Under the pieces are notes generated by a model that saw only the letters and a program-made list of their open reading frames with translations, had not been told where the DNA came from and did not search any database. Source: Microbacterium sp. HD4P20 (GTDB lineage Bacteria > Actinomycetota > Actinomycetes > Actinomycetales > Microbacteriaceae). From it: DNA of 64,000 nt. Numbering within the stretch: position 1 is the first letter of the stretch; each line of letters opens with the position of its first letter. The position numbers and the translations under genes are program-made. The stretch is taken from the NCBI RefSeq assembly GCF_019449275.2, contig NZ_JAHZQZ020000020.1:88255-152254 (forward strand), written 5' to 3'. Positions 8,278 to 17,475 of the stretch are shown piece after piece.

Positions 8278-9332
8278 TTCACGACCATCGACGGGTCTGA
8301 GTTCCACGAGCCGAGCGTGACGGTGTCGATCCACTCGGGGCCTTCTGCCAACGCCTTCACGTCGGCTTCAACCATGAGCCTCGCCAGTTCCTTCCCATCG
8401 ATGGTCGTGGTCCAACCGAGCTTGTCAGCCGCCTTCGTCGGGTCGCCGATCAGGGCATCGACCTCGGTGGGGCGCAGGTAGCGGTCGTCGAACTTGACGA
8501 ACTCTTGCCAGTCGAGTCCAACATGACCGAAGGATGTCTCGAGGAAGTCGCGGATCGTGTAACCGACGCCTGTTGCGAGGACAAAGTCCTCCGGTTCGTC
8601 AACCTGCAGCATGCGCCACATTCCTTCGACGTACTCGGCGGCATAGCCCCAGTCCCGGATCGAGTCCAGGTTGCCAAGGTAGAGGTCCTCCTGAACGCCC
8701 GCGTGGATGCGGGCGACGGCCCGTGTGATCTTCCGCGTCACGAACGTCTCGCCGCGCCTTGGAGATTCGTGGTTGAAGAGGATCCCGTTCACCGCAAACA
8801 GGCCGTATGCCTCACGGTAGTTCTTGGTGATCCAGTAGCTGTACAGCTTGGCCGCCGCGTAGGGCGAACGCGGGTAGAAGGGCGTCGTCTCGTTCTGCGG
8901 AGGTGGCGTGGCCCCATAAAGTTCGGACGTCGACGCCTGGTAGAAACGCGTCTTGACGCCCGAGAGGCGGACAGCCTCCAACAGGCGGATCGTGCCGGTG
9001 CCGGTGGTGTCGGCGGTGTGCTCAGGCTCGTCGAACGACACCCGCACATGCGACTGCGCTGCGAGGTTGTATACCTCATCAGGGTTGATCTCGGCCATCA
9101 GGGTGACGAGTCGGGCACCGTCGCTCAGATCCCCGTAGTGCAGAAAGAGCTTGGCGCTGGGATCGTGGGGATCGACATAGAGGTGATCGATGCGGTGCGT
9201 GTTGAAGGTCGACGCGCGGCGGATCAGACCGTGCACCTCATACCCCTTCGCAAGTAACAGTTCGGCGAGATAGGAGCCGTCCTGCCCTGTGATGCCGGTG
9301 ATGAGTGCGCGCTTGGTCAACTTGATCTCCAT
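8274..9332 (-). CDS. gmd: GDP-mannose 4,6-dehydratase
   Basis: The enzyme makes GDP-4-keto-6-deoxymannose from GDP-mannose, the first step to GDP-fucose. The 352-residue protein has the [12 protein letters not shown] nucleotide-binding loop, TSELYG, the catalytic YAAAK and the [10 protein letters not shown] segment, all diagnostic. It is directly followed by fcl. The ATG at 9332 has no Shine-Dalgarno sequence; a TTG four codons later (LTKRALITG) is preceded at good distance by GGAG, so translation may really start there. Directly upstream are two ACAGGTAT repeats that may be regulatory. Confidence 0.96.
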   Translation of the reverse strand: MEIKLTKRALITGITGQDGSYLAELLLAKGYEVHGLIRRASTFNTHRIDHLYVDPHDPSAKLFLHYGDLSDGARLVTLMAEINPDEVYNLAAQSHVRVSFDEPEHTADTTGTGTIRLLEAVRLSGVKTRFYQASTSELYGATPPPQNETTPFYPRSPYAAAKLYSYWITKNYREAYGLFAVNGILFNHESPRRGETFVTRKITRAVARIHAGVQEDLYLGNLDSIRDWGYAAEYVEGMWRMLQVDEPEDFVLATGVGYTIRDFLETSFGHVGLDWQEFVKFDDRYLRPTEVDALIGDPTKAADKLGWTTTIDGKELARLMVEADVKALAEGPEWIDTVTLGSWNSDPSMVVK

Positions 9333-9336
9333 CGTG

Positions 9337-9356
9337 ACAGGTATCGATACAGGTAT
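9337..9356. promoter_or_regulatory. Direct repeat and palindrome directly upstream of gmd
   Basis: ACAGGTAT occurs at 9337-9344 and 9349-9356 with a 12-bp period; the overlap forms the perfect palindrome GTATCGATAC (9341-9350). It abuts the gmd start codon. An operator is possible, or a secondary structure controlling translation. No regulator is known. Confidence 0.4.
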
Positions 9357-9637
9357 GGCGACCTAGTAGCCTGTCGCCGGACCGAGCTTCGAACGGGTCG
9401 GGCTTCACCATATATCGGTTGAACGCTACGGGTTCGTTTCTCGTGTTCGAGTCCCTCAGTTGGTAGGTGTCGCGAGCAGAGACGTTGACTCCCTTGGCCG
9501 GTGCGCGCCGGCCTTTCACCCGGCTCGTGGAACACTCCTGCGCCGGCGGGCGACTTTCCGATCGACCCGCGCTAACATCCGAAGGTCCGAAGATCACAGG
9601 CTGGATGATGGCGTCCGCCGCGTCGAACAGGAGAGAC
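9357..9637. other. Divergent intergenic region between gmd and a sulfotransferase
   Basis: This stretch separates the minus-strand gmd operon from the plus-strand sulfotransferase, so promoters in both directions are expected. An AT-rich CCATATATCGG (around 9408-9418) is the best promoter-like element. The sulfotransferase frame is open back to 9467 but its upstream part has no protein-like character. Confidence 0.4.
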
Positions 9638-10576
9638 GTGACGACCACCAAGGAAGCGATCTTCATCGCAGGCCTGCAGCGGAGCGGAACGACCCTGCTC
9701 GGCCGTCTCATGGCTGCTCACCCTGACATCACCGGGTTGATCGGCACGCCTACGCGCGAGGACGAGGGACAGTTTGTACAAGACGTCTATCTAAGTGACC
9801 ATCAGATGGGCACCATCAACGGACACGTGCGGGGTCGCACGTTCAGATGGGTATATCATCCGGAGGCCCATCTGACCGAGGATGACCTCGCTGATCGCCC
9901 CGATGCCGCAGCAAGACTTGTCACGGCTTGGGGGCCCTACTTTGAGAAGCCGGGCGCGCCGTACTTCGTGGAAAAGTCGCCGTCGAATCTCACCCGTGCC
10001 CGATTCCTGCAGGCGGCCTTCCCAAGCGCCCGGTTCGTGGTCGTCACCCGCAACCCAGTGGTGCAGGCTCTTGCGACTCGTAAGTGGCTTCCGCGCCACA
10101 TGCAGGTGGGAATCGGCTTAGATCCAGTCGTTGCGCATTGGGTCAAGGCAATGGAAACTTTTGCGGCGGACGAGGCTGCGCTCAACAAGGTCATGGTGAT
10201 TCGTTACGAACACTTGCTTGCCAACCCCGACGATGTAATGGACGGGGTATGGCGGTTTCTCGGTGTGCGCAAGGTACCGCTCGCACCGGGAAGCGTGCGT
10301 GACGAGAACGCCCGGTATCTGCGGTACTGGGCAGCGATGGAGCAGGGGTTGGGTGCGCTGGGTAAACTCGAGCCATTGAACCCACCGACGCGACGGCTGA
10401 GCGCGATCCCACGCACATTGGAGCGAACGGTGGTTCCGTTCGTGGGGAAGAGAACCACGACTTCGGTGAAACGGAAATTTGCCGAGCCGGTTGCCAGCTT
10501 CGGCTACTCCTTGAGCGATCTCAGCATGACTACTCAGTGGCCTCTTCCGCTCACGGCCGCGAATGGCGTCGTCTGA
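9638..10576 (+). CDS. PAPS-dependent sulfotransferase
   Basis: Sulfotransferases move a sulfuryl group from PAPS to a hydroxyl or amine. The 312-residue product starts at a GTG with AGGAGA five bases upstream. The 5'-phosphosulfate loop is visible at once (FIAGLQRSGTTLLGRLMAAHP, residues about 9-28, of which GLQRSGTT is the key part). The 3'-phosphate segment is FVVVTRNPVVQALA, and there is a HEH-like middle region with VEKSP. It belongs to the Sulfotransfer_3-like group. It sits between GDP-fucose synthesis and the glycosyltransferases, so the polysaccharide is the likely acceptor. The acceptor sugar cannot be read from the sequence. Confidence 0.88.
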   Translation: MTTTKEAIFIAGLQRSGTTLLGRLMAAHPDITGLIGTPTREDEGQFVQDVYLSDHQMGTINGHVRGRTFRWVYHPEAHLTEDDLADRPDAAARLVTAWGPYFEKPGAPYFVEKSPSNLTRARFLQAAFPSARFVVVTRNPVVQALATRKWLPRHMQVGIGLDPVVAHWVKAMETFAADEAALNKVMVIRYEHLLANPDDVMDGVWRFLGVRKVPLAPGSVRDENARYLRYWAAMEQGLGALGKLEPLNPPTRRLSAIPRTLERTVVPFVGKRTTTSVKRKFAEPVASFGYSLSDLSMTTQWPLPLTAANGVV

Positions 10577-10584
10577 AGGCGGCG

Positions 10585-11697
10585 TCATTGCCTGCGAATG
10601 GTCTCCATGAACGCGGACACGAACTCATCCGGGCCCGCGAGATCGAGCGGTGCGCGGTGTCGTACGGTCGCCGTTTCGACAGCCACACGCATAGTCTCGG
10701 TCAGAGCCTGGTCGGTGAGCGGGCAGTACAGCGCTCGATCACCCAACAGTTCGATGGCTTCAGCTAGTGCCGGGGTGCCTGAGGCCACGACAAGAGTGCC
10801 CAGCGCGACCGCCTTGCCGAAGATGCCGCTAGGAGCGTCGTTCGAGTAGACGGCTGCGACGACATCTACCGACGCGACAGCCGAGTCCAGCTCGACATCA
10901 CTGAGGAAGCGGTTTTCCAGATGGACGATGTAGCCGCGTTCGCGTGCCTTCGCGAGTGCGCCCTGCAGTTCAACCGCATAGCCATCGTGCACCTTTCCTG
11001 CCAGCAGGAATCCGACTCGATTCGGCGGAGCAGCTGACATCACTGCATCAAGTACGCGCGTTACGTTCTTCCGCGCATGGATTGCTCCGAATACTCCCAC
11101 CCATACACGCTCGGATTGTTGATCGGTTACGGGGAGGAACTCAGGGTGGCAGCCTTCCGCGCGAGCGATCTCGACTGGATCGGGGGCAGCCGCGAAGCCG
11201 CGCCACTGATAGTCGGAGGACACCGGCACGGATGGCGAGAGGACTCGTACCTTGCCGCCTCGGGCAACGAGTTTCACGGCCGCTCTCTTGGGATTCGAGA
11301 AGAGGCGACCTGTTTCGGCGGGCACGCGCATTACGAGGACTCCGACGCGTCGCCGTTCCCTTGGGCGCAGGAGCCAGAGGAATGGAACGACCTGGTCGCC
11401 TTCCGGCAGCAACACCGATGCGCCCGGAAACTCTCGCAGGACCCTTCGTAACTGGTTGATCACCCAGAGTGGGTAACGGGAGGTGCCTACGTGACGACGG
11501 ACTCCAAGGTCGAATGTGTCAACCTTTACCTCCCTCTCAAGGACCTCCCGGTACTCAGCGGAGCCGAACGTGTCGGACGCTGTGGCTAGGGTGCAGGCCA
11601 TATCCCGTTCGCGCAGCCACGACGCGATCCATCGCGCGTAGTGCATGCGATGGCCCGTGTGATTGGGCTCGAGGACGATCACGTGCTCTTTAGGCAC
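10585..11697 (-). CDS. Glycosyltransferase, GT4-like
   Basis: The 370-residue protein begins at a GTG (11697) with AAGGAG at good spacing. Its N-terminal half contains LEPNHTGHRMHYARW, and its C-terminal Rossmann-like half contains VWVGVFGAIHARKNVTRVL and SNDAPSGIFGKAVALGTLVV, matching the donor-binding E/D-x7-E region of GT-B retaining transferases (here with D...F-G-K in place of the usual glutamate pair). No membrane helix is seen. It is oriented against its neighbours, with the first sulfotransferase gene converging on it. Sugar donor and acceptor are unknown. Confidence 0.8.
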   Translation of the reverse strand: MPKEHVIVLEPNHTGHRMHYARWIASWLRERDMACTLATASDTFGSAEYREVLEREVKVDTFDLGVRRHVGTSRYPLWVINQLRRVLREFPGASVLLPEGDQVVPFLWLLRPRERRRVGVLVMRVPAETGRLFSNPKRAAVKLVARGGKVRVLSPSVPVSSDYQWRGFAAAPDPVEIARAEGCHPEFLPVTDQQSERVWVGVFGAIHARKNVTRVLDAVMSAAPPNRVGFLLAGKVHDGYAVELQGALAKARERGYIVHLENRFLSDVELDSAVASVDVVAAVYSNDAPSGIFGKAVALGTLVVASGTPALAEAIELLGDRALYCPLTDQALTETMRVAVETATVRHRAPLDLAGPDEFVSAFMETIRRQ

Positions 11698-11863
11698 CGG
11701 AGACTCCTTGCGCGCGGACGCGTTGCAACAGCAGATCGCGGGCTTCGGTGGCCGCTCATCAGCGATGGTACTTTGATTCTGTTCTGGGTCTGGATCCGAA
11801 GCGATCCGCTCGCCTATGCAGCTTGACTTGCCCCGCCGATCATCACCACAACCGAAGGATCTG

Positions 11864-12982
11864 ATGTCCGGAGCAATCGTTCACGAGTGGATTGAGCAGT
11901 CAGGCGGAGCGGAGAAGGTGCTCGATGCGTTCGTCGACGCGTACCCGGATGCTGACATTTTCGCCCTCTGGGACGATGCGCCGGGACGGTACCCTGACCA
12001 CGACGTTCACGAGACCTGGCTGGCCCGGACTCCCTTGCGACGCCACAAGGCGTTGGCGCTTCCGGCGCTTCCGGCAGTCTGGCGACGACTTCGGGCCAAA
12101 CGAGACTACGACTGGATGCTGGTGAGTTCCCACTTGTTCGCACACCATGCAGACTTCGTCGGCACGACCGGCGTACCGAAGTTGGTGTACGCGCACACCC
12201 CGGCGAGGTACATCTGGGCCCCAGATCTCGACAAGCGAGGGCAAAGCTCCGTCGCACGCGCTGCTTCACTAGTTCTGAAGCCTCTCGATCGAATGCGCGC
12301 CGCCGAAGCTGTTTCCATTGCAGCAAACAGCGCCTTTGTGCGTGACCGTGTGTGGCAAGCGTGGGGTCGCGATGCAAGGGTAATCCATCCGCCCGTCTCA
12401 GTGAAAAGGATCTCCTCGGTCGCCGATTGGAGCGCTGAGCTGGACGATGGCGAACGAATAACTCTCGGAGCTCTCGGCACGGGTTTCGTCCTCGGCGCGT
12501 CTCGATTCGTTCCGTACAAGCGTCTGGAGGAAGTGATTCGAGTCGCCGAGTACCTCGGTATCCCGGCTGTTATCGCGGGCAAAGGTCCGGACGAGCCCCG
12601 CCTTCGACAGATGGCGTCCGACGCGTCGGTGCCAGTCACGCTTCTTCAGTCTCCCTCCGATGGCATGCTCTACGCCCTATACCGGGCTGCCGGGGTTTTC
12701 GTATTCCCCGCAATCGAAGATTTCGGAATCATGCCCGTTGAGGCGATGTCTGCCGGGTGCCCTGTGGTCACGACAAACGTTGGGGGGGCCCAAGAGTCAG
12801 TAACCCAAGGGGTATCGGGCATCATTGCGGCAGGCGCATCCGTTGTCGAGCTAGCGGCTGCGGCTGCTGCGGCCATCGATCTTCCAAGGGCCAAGATCCC
12901 GAGCACTGTTGAGCGCTTTTCGGTCGATCGCTTCCAGACGGAGATCACCACATGGGTAGAGGAAACGGTGATGCTCCCATGA
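11864..12982 (+). CDS. Glycosyltransferase family 4
   Basis: From the ATG at 11864 (AAGGA four bases upstream) the protein has 372 residues. It carries VYAHTPARYIWAPDLD in the acceptor half, GASRFVPYKRLEEVIRVAEY at the start of the donor half, and FPAIEDFGIMPVEAMSAG, which holds the E-x7-E signature of GT4 enzymes. That layout is typical of mannosyl or related transferases acting on lipid-linked oligosaccharides. It is the first gene of a plus-strand run of three transferases; its stop overlaps the next start as ATGA. Confidence 0.9.
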   Translation: MSGAIVHEWIEQSGGAEKVLDAFVDAYPDADIFALWDDAPGRYPDHDVHETWLARTPLRRHKALALPALPAVWRRLRAKRDYDWMLVSSHLFAHHADFVGTTGVPKLVYAHTPARYIWAPDLDKRGQSSVARAASLVLKPLDRMRAAEAVSIAANSAFVRDRVWQAWGRDARVIHPPVSVKRISSVADWSAELDDGERITLGALGTGFVLGASRFVPYKRLEEVIRVAEYLGIPAVIAGKGPDEPRLRQMASDASVPVTLLQSPSDGMLYALYRAAGVFVFPAIEDFGIMPVEAMSAGCPVVTTNVGGAQESVTQGVSGIIAAGASVVELAAAAAAAIDLPRAKIPSTVERFSVDRFQTEITTWVEETVMLP

Positions 12983-14166
12983 CAACGCAGGTTCTCATGA
13001 TCGGGACCGCGGATTGGAATCAGCCCATCGCAACCAACCAGCACTATGTCGCCCGCGAACTAAGCCGTGACAGAAGCGCCGAGCTCGTCTTTCTCGAGTC
13101 GCTAGGACTTCGCCAGCCGGAGATCTCACGGCGTGACCTCAGACGCCTGCTAGTTAGGGCCAAGCGTCTCATCTTGGGACGCCGGGACACGACCCACACG
13201 CGACCGAAACCCGCTGGTGTGACTGTGGTTTCGTCCGCGGTGCTGCCTAAACATGTTGGCGTTGCGGCGTCCTTCAATCGTCGGCTTCTCCGACGCCAGG
13301 TTCGTCGCTGGATTGAGTTGCCCGGGCGCAAGGTCCTGTGGACTTATTCACCAGTTACGTACGGGCTGGAAGAGGAAGCCGATGATGCCTTCTACCACTG
13401 CGTCGACCTTCTAGGAAAATTTCCTGGCATCGACGAGGAGCTTATTGAGAGTAATGAGCGTCGACTTGCCCGGAAGGGAGTAAGGGCGATTGGCTCTAGC
13501 CCGGTCGTTGTGAGCCACCTGGAATCGATGGGCTTCACCGGCGTGCTCCTCTGGACAAACGTCGCCGACACGGAGACAATCGCCGCCGCCGATCCGGTCA
13601 GTGCCACACGAAACCCGCGCCGAGCGATCTTTGCCGGAAACCTCACGGCCAACAAGGTCGACCTCGCCCTGCTGCAACGGCTCGCGCGCTCGGGAATCGA
13701 TGTCCGCGTCGCAGGCCCCGTCGCTGAAGGCGGCGGCGGGGATGTCGATGTCGATGATCTCCTCGCTGCTGGCGTCACGCACTTGGGAATGTTGAGCTTG
13801 CCTGAACTCGCAACCGAGATGGCTAGCGCGAGCGTCGGGCTGATTCCATACCTGAGCAACGAGTACACGCGCGGGGTGAGCCCGCTCAAGACCTACGAGT
13901 ACCTTGCGGCGGGGCTTCCGGTAGTCTCCATCGGGGTGCCCTCGGTCACTCCGATCGCTGGTCACGTGACCGTAGTCGCGAGCCACGACGAGTTTATTGA
14001 GGCGGTGTCCTCCTTTGGGCGCGCGGCTCCAGGCGCCGACCTGGTCACAGCCAGAGCCGCGATCGCGAGGGATCACAGCTGGAGCGGCAGGGGTGTCGAA
14101 GCTCGCATCGTCGCCGGCCTCTCCCCGAGACCGGAACCGGCCACCCAACGCGACCTATCGTCGTGA
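12979..14166 (+). CDS. Glycosyltransferase, GT-B fold
   Basis: The 395-residue protein starts at the ATG overlapping the preceding stop codon. The N-terminal half contains LWTYSPVTYGLEE and FYHCVDLLGKFPGI, and the C-terminal half contains RAIFAGNLTANKVDLALL and SPLKTYEYLAAGLPVVSIG, the donor-site signature with E-x-LA-G-PVV. Such proteins are often annotated as teichuronic-acid or capsule glycosyltransferases. It is translationally coupled to its neighbours, so it should act in the same repeat-unit assembly; substrate unknown. Confidence 0.85.
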   Translation: MTTQVLMIGTADWNQPIATNQHYVARELSRDRSAELVFLESLGLRQPEISRRDLRRLLVRAKRLILGRRDTTHTRPKPAGVTVVSSAVLPKHVGVAASFNRRLLRRQVRRWIELPGRKVLWTYSPVTYGLEEEADDAFYHCVDLLGKFPGIDEELIESNERRLARKGVRAIGSSPVVVSHLESMGFTGVLLWTNVADTETIAAADPVSATRNPRRAIFAGNLTANKVDLALLQRLARSGIDVRVAGPVAEGGGGDVDVDDLLAAGVTHLGMLSLPELATEMASASVGLIPYLSNEYTRGVSPLKTYEYLAAGLPVVSIGVPSVTPIAGHVTVVASHDEFIEAVSSFGRAAPGADLVTARAAIARDHSWSGRGVEARIVAGLSPRPEPATQRDLSS

Positions 14167-14174
14167 GGAGAGAA

Positions 14175-15305
14175 ATGACCATACCCGGGCCGCCGCACGT
14201 GCGAGCGCTCGTCGTCGTCGCCGCGGAAAAGGCCGGCGGTGCTGAGCGATATCTCGCCCGCCTCTATGCAGGTCTCAAGCAGCGGGGGTTTGTGACGTCG
14301 GCGATCGGTCGACTGCCCGGGTGGCCGGACCACCTCCGACGGGTCGATGATAGTGTGCGGCTCGGTCCGAAATGGTCGCGTCGAACGTTGCTTCCGGGTC
14401 TTGTACGCGCGCGTCATGAGGCGCGCCGCGTCGAGGCGGTCGCACGGGCCATACCGCACGACTTGGCGCACCTGCAGTTCAAACGTGAACAGATCGCGTT
14501 TACCGCGCCGTTGAGCGCACTGTCGCCGGTCGTGTGGACAGAGCACGGCGTGCTGTCCCCAACGTCGCCGCTGCGGGGCTTATATGCTCGCGCGGCTACG
14601 CACGTCTCGCAGGTGATCTGCGTGTCAGACGAAGTCGCAACATCAATTGCGGGCCTGGTGCCACGAGATCGGATCGTCGTCATCGAGAACGGTATTGATA
14701 CCGGGCGGTATCGACCGCCGTCGGAAGAAGAGCGCACGCGCGCCCGAGCCGATCTCGGGCTGCCTATGGGGAAGAAAGTCATTCTCTGGGCTGGTCGGCT
14801 CGACGCAGGAAAGCGCCCCGAACTTGCGGCGATGTACGCGCGTCGCCATCGAGACCAATTCCTCTTGATTGTCGGCGACGGAAGTGAGCGCGAGCGGATC
14901 AAACGCAAGACCTCTGATCTCACGAATGTGTTGGTCGTCGGTCACGTAGACGACATGCTGCCGCTCTTCCATGCCGCCGATGCGCTCATGTTCACGTCAA
15001 CTGGCAAAGGTGAGGGCATGCCTACAGTCATCGTCGAGGCGTCGTCAGCGGGGCTTCCGGTTGTAACGCATCGGGGATCCGGCGCCGAGTCGTTTGTCAC
15101 TGGAGCCGGCGGTGCCGTTGTGAGTTCTCCGGGCGATATGGATATGTGGGGCGTAGCGTTTGATGCGCCGCATCTCGCTGCACCCGAACCGAGAACCTCG
15201 TGGGTGAAGGCTCACGACGAGCGCCAATGGCTCGATCAGCACCAGATGGTGTTCGAGCAACTGGTTCGGCGGCCACGGCCTGGCTCACCGGCAGGGACGT
15301 CTTAG
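14175..15305 (+). CDS. Glycosyltransferase family 4
   Basis: The 376-residue protein is a clear GT4: AAEKAGGAERYLARLYAGL (acceptor-side glycine loop), ICVSDEVATSI, IENGIDTGRYRP, ILWAGRLDAGKRPELA and TGKGEGMPTVIVEASSAGLP with the E-x7-E pair. The ATG at 14175 has GGAG closely upstream; a GTG at 14163, overlapping the previous stop, would add four residues and is the alternative. It ends the run of three co-directional transferases. Confidence 0.9.
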   Translation: MTIPGPPHVRALVVVAAEKAGGAERYLARLYAGLKQRGFVTSAIGRLPGWPDHLRRVDDSVRLGPKWSRRTLLPGLVRARHEARRVEAVARAIPHDLAHLQFKREQIAFTAPLSALSPVVWTEHGVLSPTSPLRGLYARAATHVSQVICVSDEVATSIAGLVPRDRIVVIENGIDTGRYRPPSEEERTRARADLGLPMGKKVILWAGRLDAGKRPELAAMYARRHRDQFLLIVGDGSERERIKRKTSDLTNVLVVGHVDDMLPLFHAADALMFTSTGKGEGMPTVIVEASSAGLPVVTHRGSGAESFVTGAGGAVVSSPGDMDMWGVAFDAPHLAAPEPRTSWVKAHDERQWLDQHQMVFEQLVRRPRPGSPAGTS

Positions 15306-15432
15306 CTCGGCCGCAAACCGTCAGCCTGCTCGTCGTCGCAAGAGAGGGATCATCTCGTATCCGTGATAGTCAACTGTAGGCGCGCCGTCACCCGGTATCG
15401 TCGAGCCGCAGGCTGCTGGCAAAGTTTGATGC

Positions 15433-16674
15433 ATGCCGGGCCTCGCGATTCAGCGATGTCCAAGAAAGACGTCCGACGTGACATCCCGGCGTAGATCGAT
15501 CCTCCGCCGTGTGGCGATCTCGTTCGGTGGTCGTGCGGGAGCTGCAGTGGCTCAGGCGTTCTTGCTGGCGCTACTCGCAAGATCTCTAGGTGTTGATGAC
15601 TTCGGCACCTACGCAGTGACCTATGCAACGTGCATGTTCGGCTTTGGAGTGCTGGATTATGGGCTGACAGTGCGAGCACTCGCTGCACGCGGCATCGAAG
15701 ACGTGCGCGGGCTTTTTGGCGCGCTAGCGATCTTCAAGGCAGCTGCCTTCTTGCTCGCAATGGTCGTCGTCGCGATCATCCTCAGTACGGGATTAGTGGC
15801 GAGCGGGCCTCCTCAGCTCTTGCTCTTCGTGTCCGTTCTGTCGGCGGCGGGAGATGCCTTCGGAAATACGTCGTTGGTTATCCAACAGGGAGAGAGGCGC
15901 ACGTGGTCCGCGACCGGTTGGCAGTTGATACGCCGCCTACTGGCACTCATACCGTTCGCCTTCGGATTGACCCTCACCACAGCATTCGCGTGCTTGGCGA
16001 TATTGGGCATATCGGGTGTAGTTATATTCTTTGTTCTGGCTATCAGGCGGGCGGGTAGACCAACACCACTTATGAGTATTCTGCGAGCGAATCACTCAAG
16101 CTTCCTCGTTGGCCTTGGGCCAAACATTGCCCAACTCGATTCCGCGGCACTCGGTGCCACTGCGGGAGCGCAAGTCGCGGGCCTATACGGAGCCTCCACT
16201 CGACTCGCTGCACCGATGAACCTCGTAGTTGTGAGCATGATGCAGGTTGCCGTGCCAGAGATGGCCGGCGACACCGATCCCAACCGACGGGCACAGATCT
16301 TCCGCGCATCTCGTCGAACGGCGCTCGGGTTGGCTGCGGCATTCCTTCTCGGATCACCGCTCGCTCCAGTGATAACGGAGATCATGCTCGGAGACCAGTT
16401 TGGTGAGGCGGCCCCGATCGTTGGCGGTGTGATGGTCGCAGCGGGCTTCATCGCAATTAGTCAAGCGTACCTGGGATGGTTCAACGCGACCCACATTCCC
16501 AAGTCGGTTGGCTACAGCATGCTGTGTTCAGCAGTTCTACGAGTCATCGCCTGCGCCACAATCGGTGCAATCTGGGGGCCGTGGGGATTGGCCCTCGTGC
16601 TTCCAGTCACGGCGGTGCTCACCTTGACCGCTCTACACATCATCTGGCTGCGCACGCGATCAACGATGGCATAG
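15433..16674 (+). CDS. Wzx-like polysaccharide flippase (MATE/MOP superfamily)
   Basis: The 413-residue protein has about twelve hydrophobic segments and the N-terminal signature GGRAGAAVAQAFLLALLARSLG followed by FGTYAV (quoted here as landmarks), typical of oligosaccharide flippases. These move undecaprenyl-linked repeat units across the membrane. The start is unsure: the ATG at 15433 has no Shine-Dalgarno sequence; a GTG at 15478, before SRRRSILRRVAISFGG, is the likely alternative. Base composition here is visibly less GC-rich than the surrounding genome. It closes the plus-strand transferase run; the next gene block converges on it. Confidence 0.85.
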   Translation: MPGLAIQRCPRKTSDVTSRRRSILRRVAISFGGRAGAAVAQAFLLALLARSLGVDDFGTYAVTYATCMFGFGVLDYGLTVRALAARGIEDVRGLFGALAIFKAAAFLLAMVVVAIILSTGLVASGPPQLLLFVSVLSAAGDAFGNTSLVIQQGERRTWSATGWQLIRRLLALIPFAFGLTLTTAFACLAILGISGVVIFFVLAIRRAGRPTPLMSILRANHSSFLVGLGPNIAQLDSAALGATAGAQVAGLYGASTRLAAPMNLVVVSMMQVAVPEMAGDTDPNRRAQIFRASRRTALGLAAAFLLGSPLAPVITEIMLGDQFGEAAPIVGGVMVAAGFIAISQAYLGWFNATHIPKSVGYSMLCSAVLRVIACATIGAIWGPWGLALVLPVTAVLTLTALHIIWLRTRSTMA

Positions 16675-17050
16675 TCGCGGTAGCGCTCGATGGCCCCAGA
16701 GGGGGAGCGCATCCCTGTCCCAAGGGCGATCGAATCGCCCCTTGCGTCGGACCCAATTTTGCCAGCCGGTGACACTGCAGCTCCAACGAATTCGGCGCTC
16801 GTCGGCGCTGAATCGTGGCTGCCTCGCCCGCGATACGACTAGTAGAACGTGCGACTCTTCCGACGTGCCGATCACAGGGCATCCGTGGACGATCGTCGCG
16901 CATGAATCCGATCGTCGTTGAAGCGTCGATCTAACATCTCTTTGGAACCGTGCCGTACTCGACCGTACAGACAAGTGAGCGGTTAACCTCGGTGAGGTCG
17001 AGCTACTACTGGTGATGGGCGTCCAATCGACAAGCCAGTCGGGAATCTGC

Positions 17051-17097
17051 TCGAGATTGTTCTCGACTTTGGCCTCTTAGGCAAGCGTTTGCTTGCC
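17051..17097. terminator. Two tandem hairpins between convergent genes
   Basis: TCGAGA-TTGT-TCTCGA (17051-17066) and GGCAAGC-GTTT-GCTTGCC (17080-17097) are perfect short stem-loops 13 bp apart, the second followed by CCCC rather than T. In the middle of a convergent region they could terminate transcripts from both sides, but no T tract supports a classical intrinsic terminator. Confidence 0.45.
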
Positions 17098-17183
17098 CCC
17101 AACGGGTGAATGCTAGGAAGCCGCTGAGCGGACGGTTGGAGACGAGCACGTGCTTGGTTCCGTCTGCGCGCCCGCTATCCGAT

Positions 17184-17443
17184 TCACCGGAGCGGCAGAA
17201 TCTCCGTGTTGTCGCTGGTGAACGCGACAACGATGACAGTCCAACTCTTGTCGTTCGGCCACGGGCGTGTCTTGTGCTTCAGTTATGGCGCCGAGGATCG
17301 ATGTTGTTCACAACGAGATACTTTGCCACCTCGAGAAGGGTGAACAGGTAGTCCCTGAGCGCTGAACTCGTGGTGGCCGACTCGACAAGTTTGTCGAGCG
17401 TCCGGATGTCGTGGATCCAGGCTATGGCGAGTCGACGCGTCAA
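17184..17443 (-). pseudogene. Remnant of a small unknown gene
   Basis: On the minus strand a frame opening at TTG 17443 reads like protein for 54 codons (for example LRDYLFTLLEVAKYLVVNN) to a TGA at 17281. Directly after it, in another frame, a second protein-like stretch (PWPNDKSWTVIVVAFTSDNT) runs to a stop at 17184. A single frameshift near 17280 would join them. I do not recognise the family. It may be a decayed gene, or a small real gene followed by chance sequence. Confidence 0.3.
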
Positions 17444-17475
17444 AGCCTAGTTGGGGCGAACTAACCCTCTTGTTG

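Larger units (their letters stand above)
16675..17475. other. 800-bp convergent non-coding region
   Basis: The region lies between the 3' ends of the flippase and the second sulfotransferase. It is less GC-rich than average and has no intact gene. It contains two hairpins (17051-17066 and 17080-17097) and what looks like the remnant of a small minus-strand gene (17184-17443). The 16675-17000 part shows nothing I can identify. It could be a scar left by gene replacement within the polysaccharide locus. Confidence 0.5.
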
